A stretch of DNA of 10,325 nucleotides from Nocardioidaceae bacterium (GCA_013698435.1 JACCVA010000148.1:1-10325); one strand, 5' to 3'. Counted from the first letter of the stretch, positions 1 through 5,839 are shown. Notes: generated from the letters alone by a model not told the origin. Made by a program: numbers and translations.

Positions 1-602
1 CCACGCGACGGGATCATCTTCGCGGTGAAGATGTCCTTGTCGGAGGTCTTGTCGATGCTGCGCTCGAAGTAGACGCCGGGCGAGCGCACGAGCTGGGAGA
101 CGACGACACGCTCGGTGCCGTTGACGATGAAGGTCCCCTTGTCTGTCATAAGCGGAAAATCGCCCATGAAGACAGTCTGGCTCTTGATCTCGCCGGTCTC
201 GTTGTTCATGAACTCGGCGGTGACGTAAAGAGGCGCCGAGTAGGTGAAGTCCCGCTCCTTGCACTCTTCGACGGTGTTCTTCGGCTCGTAGAAGACCGGC
301 TCGCTGAAGGTGAGACTCATCGTCCCCGAGAAGTCCTCGATCGGAGAGATCTCCTCGAAGATCTCCTCCAGACCCGACTTGCGGAAGACGCTCTCGCGAC
401 CCGCGGTCTCGATCTGCTCGACCTTGGCCTTCCAGACGTCGCCGCCTAGGAGCCAGTCGAAGCTGTCAGCTTGGAGAGCCAGCAGATCGGGAACCTCGAG
501 TGGTTCGGCGATCTTGGCGAAGGACACCCGGCCGGTGTCGATTGCCGAGCTGGTTGAAGAAGAAGTAGAACTGTTGTTACTGGCTTTGCGCGAGGCGGCC
601 AA
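1..602 (-). CDS. rpoB: RNA polymerase beta subunit, N-terminal part (partial, runs off left edge)
   Basis: This is the beta subunit of DNA-dependent RNA polymerase, the catalytic core that transcribes all genes. Only the first 200 codons are inside the window, covering the N-terminal beta-1 and protrusion region. Visible family segments are VSFAKI (residues 26-31), FDWLLGG, a run from GDFPLM to FIVNG (147-162), and VSQLVRSPGVYF (168-179), which corresponds to the N-terminal beta region near the minor rifampicin cluster. The first 20 or so residues are Ser/Thr/Asn-rich and variable, as in other actinobacterial RpoB. The start is TTG at 602: a GGAAGGA Shine-Dalgarno lies 7 nt upstream and the product then begins MAASRKAS, the usual actinobacterial opening. 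No in-frame ATG occurs before residue 100. It follows rplL after a 456-nt spacer with a terminator and its own candidate promoter. The rest of rpoB, and probably rpoC, lie beyond position 1. Confidence 0.97.
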   Translation of the reverse strand, partial: MAASRKASNNSSTSSSTSSAIDTGRVSFAKIAEPLEVPDLLALQADSFDWLLGGDVWKAKVEQIETAGRESVFRKSGLEEIFEEISPIEDFSGTMSLTFSEPVFYEPKNTVEECKERDFTYSAPLYVTAEFMNNETGEIKSQTVFMGDFPLMTDKGTFIVNGTERVVVSQLVRSPGVYFERSIDKTSDKDIFTAKMIPSR

Positions 603-715
603 GAGGGGGTCCTTCCGAAACTCCGCGGACACGTCCAAGAGCGCATGCCGCCGTCAACCCATGCAGAGGCACCCGAAACCGGGTGGGAGGTGAGCGGAAG
701 GCAGCGCAATGAAGC

Positions 716-744
716 AGTTTACCCCATGGGACGACTGCTGTCGA
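716..744 (-). promoter_or_regulatory. Candidate sigma-70-type promoter for rpoB
   Basis: Reading leftward, a TCGACA hexamer (744-739, five of six matches to TTGACA) is followed by a 17-nt spacer and TAAACT (721-716), which fits the actinobacterial TANNNT -10. The predicted start is near 709, giving a leader of about 107 nt before the TTG start of rpoB. That leader can fold a 6-bp hairpin (CACCCG/CGGGTG, 670-685). The site lies downstream of the rplL terminator, where an independent rpoBC promoter is expected. This is a motif match only. Confidence 0.5.
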
Positions 745-940
745 ACCACTCCGGACGCGTGAGGGCGTCAACGGCTCGGTCCGCAAGCGGAACTGGGCAG
801 AGCCTCTCGCCTCGAGGCGACGGAGTCAAGCGTTCCGACCGAAATGTTGCTCGCAGACCCGATGATTTCGTCAGGTTATGCGGTTTTAGTCATAGTTTAT
901 GCTCGGACTGACCGGCCACCGCCGGCCCTGCGTGACCGGA
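745..940. other. rplL-rpoB spacer: no gene; AT-rich patch and short palindrome
   Basis: No convincing coding region is present; the small open frames here have no family features and overlap one another. Two local features stand out. One is a 12-bp perfect palindrome, CGCCTCGAGGCG, at 808-819, just upstream of the rpoB promoter candidate. The other is an AT-rich patch at about 866-905, unusual against the GC-rich surroundings, which on the minus strand contains several TANNNT-like hexamers but no good -35 partner. A lone TTGACT (829-824, minus strand) lacks a credible -10 at 17-18 nt. An upstream activating region or a second weak promoter is possible. Confidence 0.3.
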
Positions 941-976
941 AACAGCAAAGGGGGCCACCCGGCGTGGGTGGCCCCC
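941..976 (-). terminator. Intrinsic terminator / attenuator after rplL
   Basis: A perfect 11-bp inverted repeat (arms 950-960 and 966-976, GGGGGCCACCC on the plus strand) with a 5-nt loop is followed, reading leftward, by TTTGCTGTTT. The stem is very GC-rich and the tail moderately T-rich. It sits 82 nt past the rplL stop and upstream of the rpoB promoter candidate. It therefore probably ends most rplJL transcripts while letting some polymerase continue into rpoB, as the rplL-rpoB attenuator does in other bacteria. Confidence 0.85.
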
Positions 977-1058
977 GTCGCGCTGATGGAGAAGGTGGGC
1001 AGCGGCCCTTCCGTGGCACATCAACCGCGGTGACGGTTCAGTGACCCTGAAGGGGTGC

Positions 1059-1448
1059 TTACTTGACGGTGACGCTGGCGCCGGCGGCCTCGAGGGCCTC
1101 CTTCGCCTTGTCCGCGGCATCCTTGGCGACCTTCTCGAGGATTGCCTTAGGCGCACTCTCGACGAGGTCCTTGGCCTCCTTCAGACCGAGGCTCGTCAGC
1201 GAACGCACCTCCTTGATGACCTGAATCTTCTTGTCGCCGGCGGCCTCGAGCACGACGTCAAACTCGTCCTGCTCCTCCACGGCTGCGGCATCGCCACCGC
1301 CCGCGGGGGCGCCAGCGGCGGCCACTGCGACCGGCGCGGCGGCCGTGACACCGAAGGTGTCTTCGAACTGCTTCACGAACTCGCTGAGCTCCAGGAGGGT
1401 CATCTCCTTGAACGCATCGAGGAGCTCGTCGGTGTTGAGCTTCGCCAT
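1059..1448 (-). CDS. rplL: 50S ribosomal protein L7/L12
   Basis: L7/L12 forms the mobile stalk of the large ribosomal subunit and recruits and stimulates translation factors such as EF-Tu and EF-G. The 129-residue protein shows all three parts: an N-terminal dimerisation and L10-binding domain (about 1-33), an Ala/Gly/Pro-rich hinge (about 36-57), and a compact C-terminal domain (about 60-129). The C-terminal domain contains the factor-binding helices KIQVIKEVRSLTSLGLKEAK (74-93) and the end GASVTVK. Length matches the family, which runs about 120-130 residues. The ATG at 1448 is preceded by GGAAGGA with 8 nt spacing. It is the second gene of the rplJL unit, 74 nt after rplJ, and a strong terminator follows. 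Stalk stoichiometry requires several L12 copies per L10, so higher translation of this cistron is expected. Confidence 0.98.
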   Translation of the reverse strand: MAKLNTDELLDAFKEMTLLELSEFVKQFEDTFGVTAAAPVAVAAAGAPAGGGDAAAVEEQDEFDVVLEAAGDKKIQVIKEVRSLTSLGLKEAKDLVESAPKAILEKVAKDAADKAKEALEAAGASVTVK

Positions 1449-1477
1449 GGTGGCGTTCCTTCCGGGTTGCAGGTGCT

Positions 1478-1499
1478 GGTCCGCGGTGACCCGCGGGCC
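1478..1499. other. Hairpin in the rplJ-rplL gap
   Basis: The sequence CCGCGG-TGAC-CCGCGG (1481-1496) forms a 6-bp stem with a 4-nt loop. It extends to nine paired positions with one mismatch, using 1478-1480 and 1497-1499. It lies entirely between the rplJ stop and the rplL ribosome binding site. There is no T-tract, so termination is unlikely; RNA processing, or insulation of rplL translation from rplJ, is more plausible. The role is inferred only. Confidence 0.4.
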
Positions 1500-1522
1500 G
1501 GGATCTGGTGGTAGTGGGCGAT

Positions 1523-2338
1523 TCAGCCCTCGGTGGCTTCTTCGACCGCCGCGGGTGACTCGCTCCCGTCGGCGGCGGAGTCTTCGGTGGTGGACGTGTC
1601 CTCGGTCCTGGAGGCCGCCGAGTCGTCGGCGGCCGCTGTGCCTTCGGTGACCGAGGCGTCGTCGGTGGCCGCTGTGCCTTCGGTAGCCGAAGCGTCGTCG
1701 CTGGCCGCTGTGCCTTCGGTAGCCGCGGCTTCGGTGGCCGCTGGTCCTTCGGCGACCTCCGTGTCGTCGGTGGCCGTTTCGGACGCAGCCGGTTGGCCCG
1801 AGCCGCCGGCGAGGATCGAGGGGTCTGCCTCGGCCTTCGCCTGCAGGGCGCCCGCGAGACGGGCCGCCTGCGAGAGCGGGGCGTTGAACAGGTAGACGGC
1901 GTTGGTAAGCGACGCCAGCATCGCGCCCGCGAGCTTGGCGAGGAGCACCTCGCGCGACTCGAGGTCGGCCATTTTTGCGATCTCGTCGATCGTGAGCGGC
2001 CTGCCGTCGAGGATGCCGCCCTTGATGACCAGTGGGGAGTTCGCCCTCGCGAAGTCACGCAGGCTCTTGGCCGCTTCCACGGCGTCGCCCTTGATGAACG
2101 CGATCGCCGTGGGACCGACGAGCAGGTCGTCGAAGAAATCGACACCGGCCTCGCGCGCCGCCAGCTTGGTGAGCGTGTTCTTCACTACGGCGTAGCTGGC
2201 GTTGTCACCGAGCGAGCGCCGCAGCTCCTGCAGCTGATGCACGGTGAGTCCGCGATAGTCGGTGAGGACCGCACCGTCCGAGCTGCGGAACTCGTCCGTC
2301 AGCTCGGCGACAGCTGCCGCCTTGTCGGACCGCGCCAT
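1523..2338 (-). CDS. rplJ: 50S ribosomal protein L10 with long acidic C-terminal tail
   Basis: L10 anchors the L7/L12 dimers to 23S rRNA at the stalk base and in many bacteria represses its own operon by binding the mRNA leader. Residues 1-130 form the globular rRNA-binding domain (MARSDKAAAV, VLTDYRGLTV, VVKNTLTKLA, GPTAIAF). The helix at about 130-170 is the L12-binding spine. The protein is 271 residues, against about 165-180 for most L10; the excess is residues 175-271, a low-complexity Ala/Thr/Ser/Glu/Asp tail with three 12-residue repeats. The ATG at 2338 was chosen over an upstream in-frame start at 2404 because it has GGAAGGAG just before it and gives the conserved MARxDK opening; the longer form would also begin inside the leader hairpin region. 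It heads rplJ-rplL, behind a leader with a terminator. The frame is open to the stop, so the tail looks genuine rather than a frameshift product. Confidence 0.96.
   Translation of the reverse strand: MARSDKAAAVAELTDEFRSSDGAVLTDYRGLTVHQLQELRRSLGDNASYAVVKNTLTKLAAREAGVDFFDDLLVGPTAIAFIKGDAVEAAKSLRDFARANSPLVIKGGILDGRPLTIDEIAKMADLESREVLLAKLAGAMLASLTNAVYLFNAPLSQAARLAGALQAKAEADPSILAGGSGQPAASETATDDTEVAEGPAATEAAATEGTAASDDASATEGTAATDDASVTEGTAAADDSAASRTEDTSTTEDSAADGSESPAAVEEATEG
1632..1772 (-). repeat. In-frame 36-nt tandem repeats in the rplJ tail
   Basis: Copies of a 36-nt unit begin (plus-strand coordinates) at 1632, 1668 and 1704, followed by a degenerate 33-nt unit from 1704 to 1736 and a diverged 36-nt unit from 1737 to 1772. 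The best copies encode ATEGTAASDDAS, ATEGTAATDDAS and VTEGTAAADDSA (L10 residues 206-217, 218-229, 230-241). Both repeat lengths are multiples of three, so the reading frame is kept. The pattern suggests slippage or unequal exchange, and copy number may differ between strains. Confidence 0.85.
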
Positions 2339-2389
2339 GGGTCTCCTTCCAGGAATCACATCTGACACCGAGGATGTGCCAGTGCCACA

Positions 2390-2421
2390 CAGAAAACGCC
2401 TCATGCAGGTGCATGAGGCGT
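2390..2421 (-). terminator. Leader terminator (attenuator) upstream of rplJ
   Basis: Reading leftward, ACGCCTCATGCA and TGCATGAGGCGT (plus-strand arms 2396-2407 and 2410-2421) form a perfect 12-bp stem followed by TTTTCTGTG. The shape is a textbook intrinsic terminator, but it stands only about 55 nt upstream of the rplJ start and well inside the predicted leader. It would therefore act as a conditional attenuator. It could also serve as the end of transcripts arriving from the lipoprotein gene. Confidence 0.8.
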
Positions 2422-2423
2422 GA

Positions 2424-2526
2424 ACCAGCGGTGCTGCTGGTGCTCGGTCATCTCACCTGCGCGGGTCGCCCTGCGGCCTTCGGTCCCACCTGGTGATCAG
2501 AGGGAACGACCAACGGTCTTCGGTGA
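2424..2526 (-). promoter_or_regulatory. L10-leader-like regulatory RNA of rplJL
   Basis: The minus-strand transcript can form a basal stem TCACC (2526-2522) with GGTGA (2457-2453). A second stem pairs GGTCG (2511-2507) with CGACC (2468-2464), and between them lie the unpaired segments GAAGACCGTT and CGCGCA. This layout resembles ribosomal protein L10 autoregulatory leaders, in which L10(L12) binds a bent stem. A separate hairpin ACCAGC/GCTGGT (2424-2429 with 2436-2441) lies between this stem and the terminator. The segment GCAGGTG (2460-2454) is also exactly complementary to CACCTGC (2411-2405) inside the terminator, so two exclusive folds are possible. The pairings are seen in the sequence; L10 as the ligand is inferred from position and resemblance. 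Confidence 0.6.
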
Positions 2527-2530
2527 ACCC

Positions 2531-2560
2531 ATCGTAGGGCGAAGGGCGCCGCCGAACCAA
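2531..2560 (-). promoter_or_regulatory. Candidate promoter of rplJL
   Basis: Reading leftward, TTGGTT (2560-2555) is followed by an 18-nt spacer and TACGAT (2536-2531), a good TANNNT -10 with a weak -35. The predicted start is near 2524, at the very 5' end of the leader fold. That places about 186 nt of leader before rplJ. The location, just after the lipoprotein stop and before the leader, supports it, but the match is modest. Confidence 0.35.
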
Positions 2561-2595
2561 ATCGGTGACGCCCTCCTCGCCATCGGTCAGTCGCC

Positions 2596-3396
2596 TCAGA
2601 GGCTGAACTCACCCACGGTGCTGGGGTCGGGGGCCTCCACGGAGACCTCCTCGCCGTAGTCGCTGAAGGTCGCCTCGAACGAGCCGCTCGTGCCCAGGTC
2701 GGTCTGGATGCGCACGGGGCGGTTCTCACTGTCGAGGTTCACCTCGCTGGTGAGCTCCTTCGGCAGCCCGAGCGACGACACGTCCTGGCCCTTGAACATC
2801 GGGTTGGCCTGCAACATGTCGGCGGTGTCGACGGTGAGGGTGTAGTGGCGAGTCTCCACTCCGTCGACCGTTTCGGCACCCTTGTCCTCGAAGGCTGTGG
2901 CCCCTTCGAGGTATGCCGTGAAGTTGCCCGGGTTGGCGGCGTCGAAGATCTGTGACAGTGGGTTGTTCGGATCGGACCCGTCGATCTTCACCCACTGCTT
3001 GCCGTTTTGGGCGAGCTGCGGGCTCTTGATGAAGATGACCTTGTCGATCGCACGCATCTCGAGGCTCTGACCGCCGATGTCCGCGGTGACCTGCATCTGC
3101 ACGTCGTCCGGTGTCCCGAGGCCGGCCGCGTCACCGACGATGTTGAACTCCTGCCCCTGGGACTCGATCGTCGCGTCCACGTGTGCGGAGTTGGCCTTCG
3201 CTTGGGCGGCCGCCACCTCCTGGGCGAAGTTGTCCTTCGTCAGCGTGGCCGGCGCATCCGGTGTGGGGCTGGTGGAAGCCCCTCCGCTGCCTGAGCCGCT
3301 GCCTGCTTCGCTGTCCGGGCTGCTGTCAGAACAGCCGGCGGCGCCGGCGATGACGGCGGCGGCGAGGACGGACACGGCGAACCGTCGCATCTTCAT
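2596..3396 (-). CDS. LppX/LprAFG-type lipoprotein
   Basis: The product is a 266-residue predicted lipoprotein. It opens with a basic stretch (MKMRR), a hydrophobic signal segment (6-20) and a lipobox ending AAGC with the lipidated Cys at 22. A Ser/Gly/Pro-rich linker (23-49) follows, then a domain (about 50-266) of alternating beta strands. Segments such as NSAHVDATIE, MRAIDKVIFIKSP, KQWVKID, TRHYTLTVDTADML and NRPVRIQTDL resemble the LolA-like fold of the actinobacterial LppX/LprA/LprF/LprG lipoproteins, which carry lipids or lipid-linked molecules at the cell envelope. Residue -3 of the lipobox is Ala rather than the usual Leu, which is tolerated but weaker. The ATG at 3396 was chosen for the GAGGGG 8 nt upstream and the normal signal-peptide length; MRRF at 3390 is an alternative. 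It lies 61 nt after rplA with no terminator between, so co-transcription is likely. The ligand is unknown. Confidence 0.8.
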   Translation of the reverse strand: MKMRRFAVSVLAAAVIAGAAGCSDSSPDSEAGSGSGSGGASTSPTPDAPATLTKDNFAQEVAAAQAKANSAHVDATIESQGQEFNIVGDAAGLGTPDDVQMQVTADIGGQSLEMRAIDKVIFIKSPQLAQNGKQWVKIDGSDPNNPLSQIFDAANPGNFTAYLEGATAFEDKGAETVDGVETRHYTLTVDTADMLQANPMFKGQDVSSLGLPKELTSEVNLDSENRPVRIQTDLGTSGSFEATFSDYGEEVSVEAPDPSTVGEFSL

Positions 3397-3457
3397 GAAG
3401 TGAGCCCCTCGTAGTTGGTGACGATCGCACCAGGGTACGCGGTGAAAGGATGACCGA

Positions 3458-4174
3458 TCAGTCTTCGTCACTACCGGTCAAAAGGTTTCGGGTGCGGTTG
3501 GGGTCGATCTGTACGCCGGGACCCATGGTGGCCGACACGATGACCTTCTTCAGGTAGCGACCCTTGGAGCTGGCCGGCTTGAGCCGGAGTACCTCCTCGA
3601 GGGCGGCCGCGTAGTTCTCGACGAGCCGCTCGGTCGAGAACGATGCCTTGCCGATGATGAAGTGCAGGTTGGCGTGGCGGTCGACCCGGAACTCGATCTT
3701 GCCGCCCTTGATGTCCGAGACAGCCTTGGTGACGTTAGGCGTCACGGTGCCGGTCTTCGGGTTGGGCATGAGGCCGCGAGGCCCCAGGACTCGACCGAGG
3801 CGACCGACTTTGCCCATCATGTCGGGGGTGGCCACGACGGCGTCGAAGTCGAGCCAGCCGCCGTTGACTTTCTCGATGAGCTCGTCCCCGCCGACCTCGT
3901 CAGCCCCGGCTGCGCGGGCCTCTTCAGCCTTGTCGCCACTGGCGAAGACGAGGACGCGTGCCGTCTTCCCGGTTCCGTGCGGGAGGTTGACCGTGCCGCG
4001 GACCATCTGGTCGGCCTTGCGGGGGTCGACCCCGAGCCGCATGGCGACGTCGAGGGTGGAGTCGAACTTCGACGAGCCGCCTCCCTGGGCGAGCTTGACC
4101 GCGCCGAGGGGCGCATACACCCGGTCCTTGTCGTACTTCTCCGCCGCTGCGTTGTAAGCCTTGCTGCGCTGCAT
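3458..4174 (-). CDS. rplA: 50S ribosomal protein L1
   Basis: L1 binds 23S rRNA at the L1 stalk, which guides deacylated tRNA out of the E site, and in many bacteria it also represses its own operon. The 238-residue product carries the family hallmarks: an N-terminal YNAAAEKYDKDRVYAP segment, the LPHGTGK turn (64-70), the signature around GRVLGPRGLMPNPKTGTV (127-144), and the closing VSATMGPGVQID. Length is typical at about 230-240 residues. The ATG at 4174 is preceded by GAAAGGA with 9 nt spacing. It follows rplK after 93 nt, a gap containing a small 5-bp hairpin (GGGCC/GGCCC, 4215-4229), and forms the classical rplK-rplA pair. Confidence 0.98.
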   Translation of the reverse strand: MQRSKAYNAAAEKYDKDRVYAPLGAVKLAQGGGSSKFDSTLDVAMRLGVDPRKADQMVRGTVNLPHGTGKTARVLVFASGDKAEEARAAGADEVGGDELIEKVNGGWLDFDAVVATPDMMGKVGRLGRVLGPRGLMPNPKTGTVTPNVTKAVSDIKGGKIEFRVDRHANLHFIIGKASFSTERLVENYAAALEEVLRLKPASSKGRYLKKVIVSATMGPGVQIDPNRTRNLLTGSDED

Positions 4175-4267
4175 GAGCTGGTTTCCTTTCGTGAGCTACC
4201 AGGTGTGGTCGAGTGGGCCAGCGCGGCCCTGCCACGTGATGCTGGGGGTGGTGCGAGGTACGGGGGT

Positions 4268-4705
4268 TCAGCCGTCGACGGTGATGCCCATCGAGCGCGC
4301 GGTGCCTTCGACGATCTTCATCGCGGCGTTGACGTCGTTGGCGTTGAGGTCGGGCAGCTTGGTGGTCGCGATCTCACGGACCTGGTCACGGTTGATCCGG
4401 CCGACCTTGTCCTTGTGCGGCACCGACGAGCCCTTCTGCAGTCCGGCCGCCTTCTTGATGAGCTCTGCAGCCGGCGGTGTCTTCGTCACGAACGTGAAGG
4501 TGCGGTCTTCGTAGATGGTGATCTCGACCGGGATTACGTTGCCCCGCATGGCCTCGGTGGCGGCGTTGTAGGCCTTGCAGAACTCCATGATGTTGACACC
4601 GTGCGGCCCGAGCGCGGTGCCGACGGGCGGGGCGGGAGTCGCCGCACCAGCCTGCAGCTGCACCTTGACGTTGGCGGCGATCTTCTTCTTCTTCTTGGGG
4701 GGCAT
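4268..4705 (-). CDS. rplK: 50S ribosomal protein L11
   Basis: L11 binds the GTPase-associated region of 23S rRNA, contacts elongation factors and is needed for RelA-type sensing of uncharged tRNA. The 145-residue protein has the two usual domains. The N-terminal domain carries the proline-rich thiostrepton-contact segment ATPAPPVGTALGPHGVNI (22-39). The C-terminal rRNA-binding domain carries KTPPAAELIKKAAGL (75-89) and the closing KLPDLNANDVNAAMKI and GTARSMGI. The N-terminus MPPKKKKK is common in actinobacteria. The ATG at 4705 was preferred over an in-frame start at 4738 because AAGGA lies 9 nt before it and the length then fits the family at about 142-145. It sits between nusG (65 nt upstream) and rplA. 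Confidence 0.98.
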   Translation of the reverse strand: MPPKKKKKIAANVKVQLQAGAATPAPPVGTALGPHGVNIMEFCKAYNAATEAMRGNVIPVEITIYEDRTFTFVTKTPPAAELIKKAAGLQKGSSVPHKDKVGRINRDQVREIATTKLPDLNANDVNAAMKIVEGTARSMGITVDG

Positions 4706-4770
4706 GCTTTTTCGTCCTTGTGCTGATGTGGTGGGCAAACCGGGTGGCGTGCTCGGGGTGAGCGCGCAGA

Positions 4771-5595
4771 TCAGACCTTCTGGATCTGCGTGAAGCTCAG
4801 CTCGACGGGCGTCTCGCGCCCGAAGATCTCGACGAGCGCCTTCACGCGCTGTGCGTCGACGTTGATCTCCGTGATCGTGGCGTGCAGTGTCGCGAACGGA
4901 CCGTCGACGACCATCACGGAGTCGCCGGCGTAGAAGTCGGTGAACTCGACCTGCTGCTGCTTCTGCAGCTGCTGAGGCGTCTTCTTGGCCTCGACGATCG
5001 CCGGGGCCAGCATGGCCTCGACCTCGGCCAGGCTCAGCGGTACGGGCTGGTGGCTGTGGCCGACGAAGCCGGTCACCGAGGGTGTGTGGCGCACCGCGGA
5101 CCAGGACTCGTCGCTGAGCTCCATCCGCACAAGGACGTAGCCGGGCAGCACGGTACGGCGCACGATCCGGCGCTGGCCGTTCTTGATCTCCGACACCTCC
5201 TCCTGCGGCACGTGGACCTCATAGATGAAGTCCTCCATGTTGAGGGAGGTGATCCGGTTCTCGAGGTTGGTCTTGACCCTGTTCTCCATGCCGGAGTACG
5301 TGTGGATGACGTACCAGTCGCCGGGCTTGGAGCGCAGCGCGGCACGGAACTCCTCGAGCGGGTCCTCGGCCGGCTCTTCGACGTCGGTCGTGTCAGCGGC
5401 ATCGAGGTCGCTGACCTCAGCCGCGACGACGGCGTCGGTGGCGGTCACGTCGGATGAGCCGGGCTCGGCGTGGGTTGCCGCCTCGACCGTCTCGGGGTCG
5501 GTGCTCGTCGTCGTGTCGTCGGACACCGACTCGGGCACGGTTTGCTCGGTCACAGAAACGTCACTCACAGACTCTCTCGAGATCTCGGTTGTCAC
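4771..5595 (-). CDS. nusG: Transcription termination/antitermination protein NusG
   Basis: NusG binds RNA polymerase, modulates pausing and Rho-dependent termination, and links transcription with translation through ribosomal protein S10. The 274-residue product has an acidic Ser/Thr/Glu/Asp-rich N-terminal extension (1 to about 85), then the NGN domain from WYVIHTYSGMENRVKTNL (94-111) through PGYVLVRMEL (151-160) and TGFVGH (175-180). A KOW domain follows from about 217 (AGDSVMVVDGPFA) to the end. The NGN and KOW parts match E. coli-length NusG; the extension is typical of actinobacterial NusG. The start is not certain: GTG at 5595, 4 nt after the secE stop, lacks a clear Shine-Dalgarno, and a GTG at 5568 (giving MSDVSVTEQ) is a reasonable alternative. 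It is part of secE-nusG-rplK-rplA. Confidence 0.96.
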   Translation of the reverse strand: MTTEISRESVSDVSVTEQTVPESVSDDTTTSTDPETVEAATHAEPGSSDVTATDAVVAAEVSDLDAADTTDVEEPAEDPLEEFRAALRSKPGDWYVIHTYSGMENRVKTNLENRITSLNMEDFIYEVHVPQEEVSEIKNGQRRIVRRTVLPGYVLVRMELSDESWSAVRHTPSVTGFVGHSHQPVPLSLAEVEAMLAPAIVEAKKTPQQLQKQQQVEFTDFYAGDSVMVVDGPFATLHATITEINVDAQRVKALVEIFGRETPVELSFTQIQKV

Positions 5596-5599
5596 AGGG

Positions 5600-5839
5600 T
5601 CAGCCGAAGATCTTGAACATCGCCGAGTTGAACCCGTAGTCCAACAACGACACGTACGCGATCATGAACAGCACGAAGACCAGCACGACCATGAAGTAGG
5701 TGACGAGCTGGTCGCGCGTCGGCCAGATGACCTTGCGCAGCTCGGCTATCACCTGCCGGAAGAACAACGGGAGGCTGGTCCGCCCCTCTTTGGTGGGCCG
5801 ACGTTCGCTCGACGAGCTGGGTGAGCGCGTCTCTGTCAC
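5600..5839 (-). CDS. secE: Preprotein translocase subunit SecE
   Basis: SecE is the small essential subunit that clamps SecY in the membrane protein-export channel. The 79-residue product has the single-membrane-segment short form: a polar N-terminus (1-24), the conserved amphipathic helix and hinge FFRQVIAELRKVIWPTRDQL (26-45) with the WPT motif at 39-41, and one transmembrane segment at about 46-67. The start is GTG at 5839, supported by GGAAGGA 6 nt upstream. The gene begins 32 nt after the 3' end of tRNA-Trp and ends 4 nt before nusG, the usual actinobacterial arrangement. Confidence 0.96.
   Translation of the reverse strand: MTETRSPSSSSERRPTKEGRTSLPLFFRQVIAELRKVIWPTRDQLVTYFMVVLVFVLFMIAYVSLLDYGFNSAMFKIFG

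Noticed and set aside
310..1044. Several small plus-strand open frames over the rpoB start and the rplL-rpoB spacer
   Set aside because: They overlap each other in different frames, lack start signals or motifs, and cover the terminator and promoter elements.
1632..1772. CRISPR-like reading of the 36-nt repeats
   Set aside because: The copies are directly adjacent with no spacers, are in frame within rplJ, and drift as coding repeats do.
1258..2145. A 295-codon minus-strand open frame overlapping rplJ and rplL, with Pro/Arg/Lys-rich repeats
   Set aside because: It is the +1-type shadow of the rplJ repeat region; its repeats simply mirror the 36-nt DNA repeat, and it has no start signal.
3662..4726. 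A 354-codon open frame on the plus strand opposite rplA and rplK
   Set aside because: It is antisense to two certain ribosomal protein genes and its composition is that of a reverse-frame shadow.
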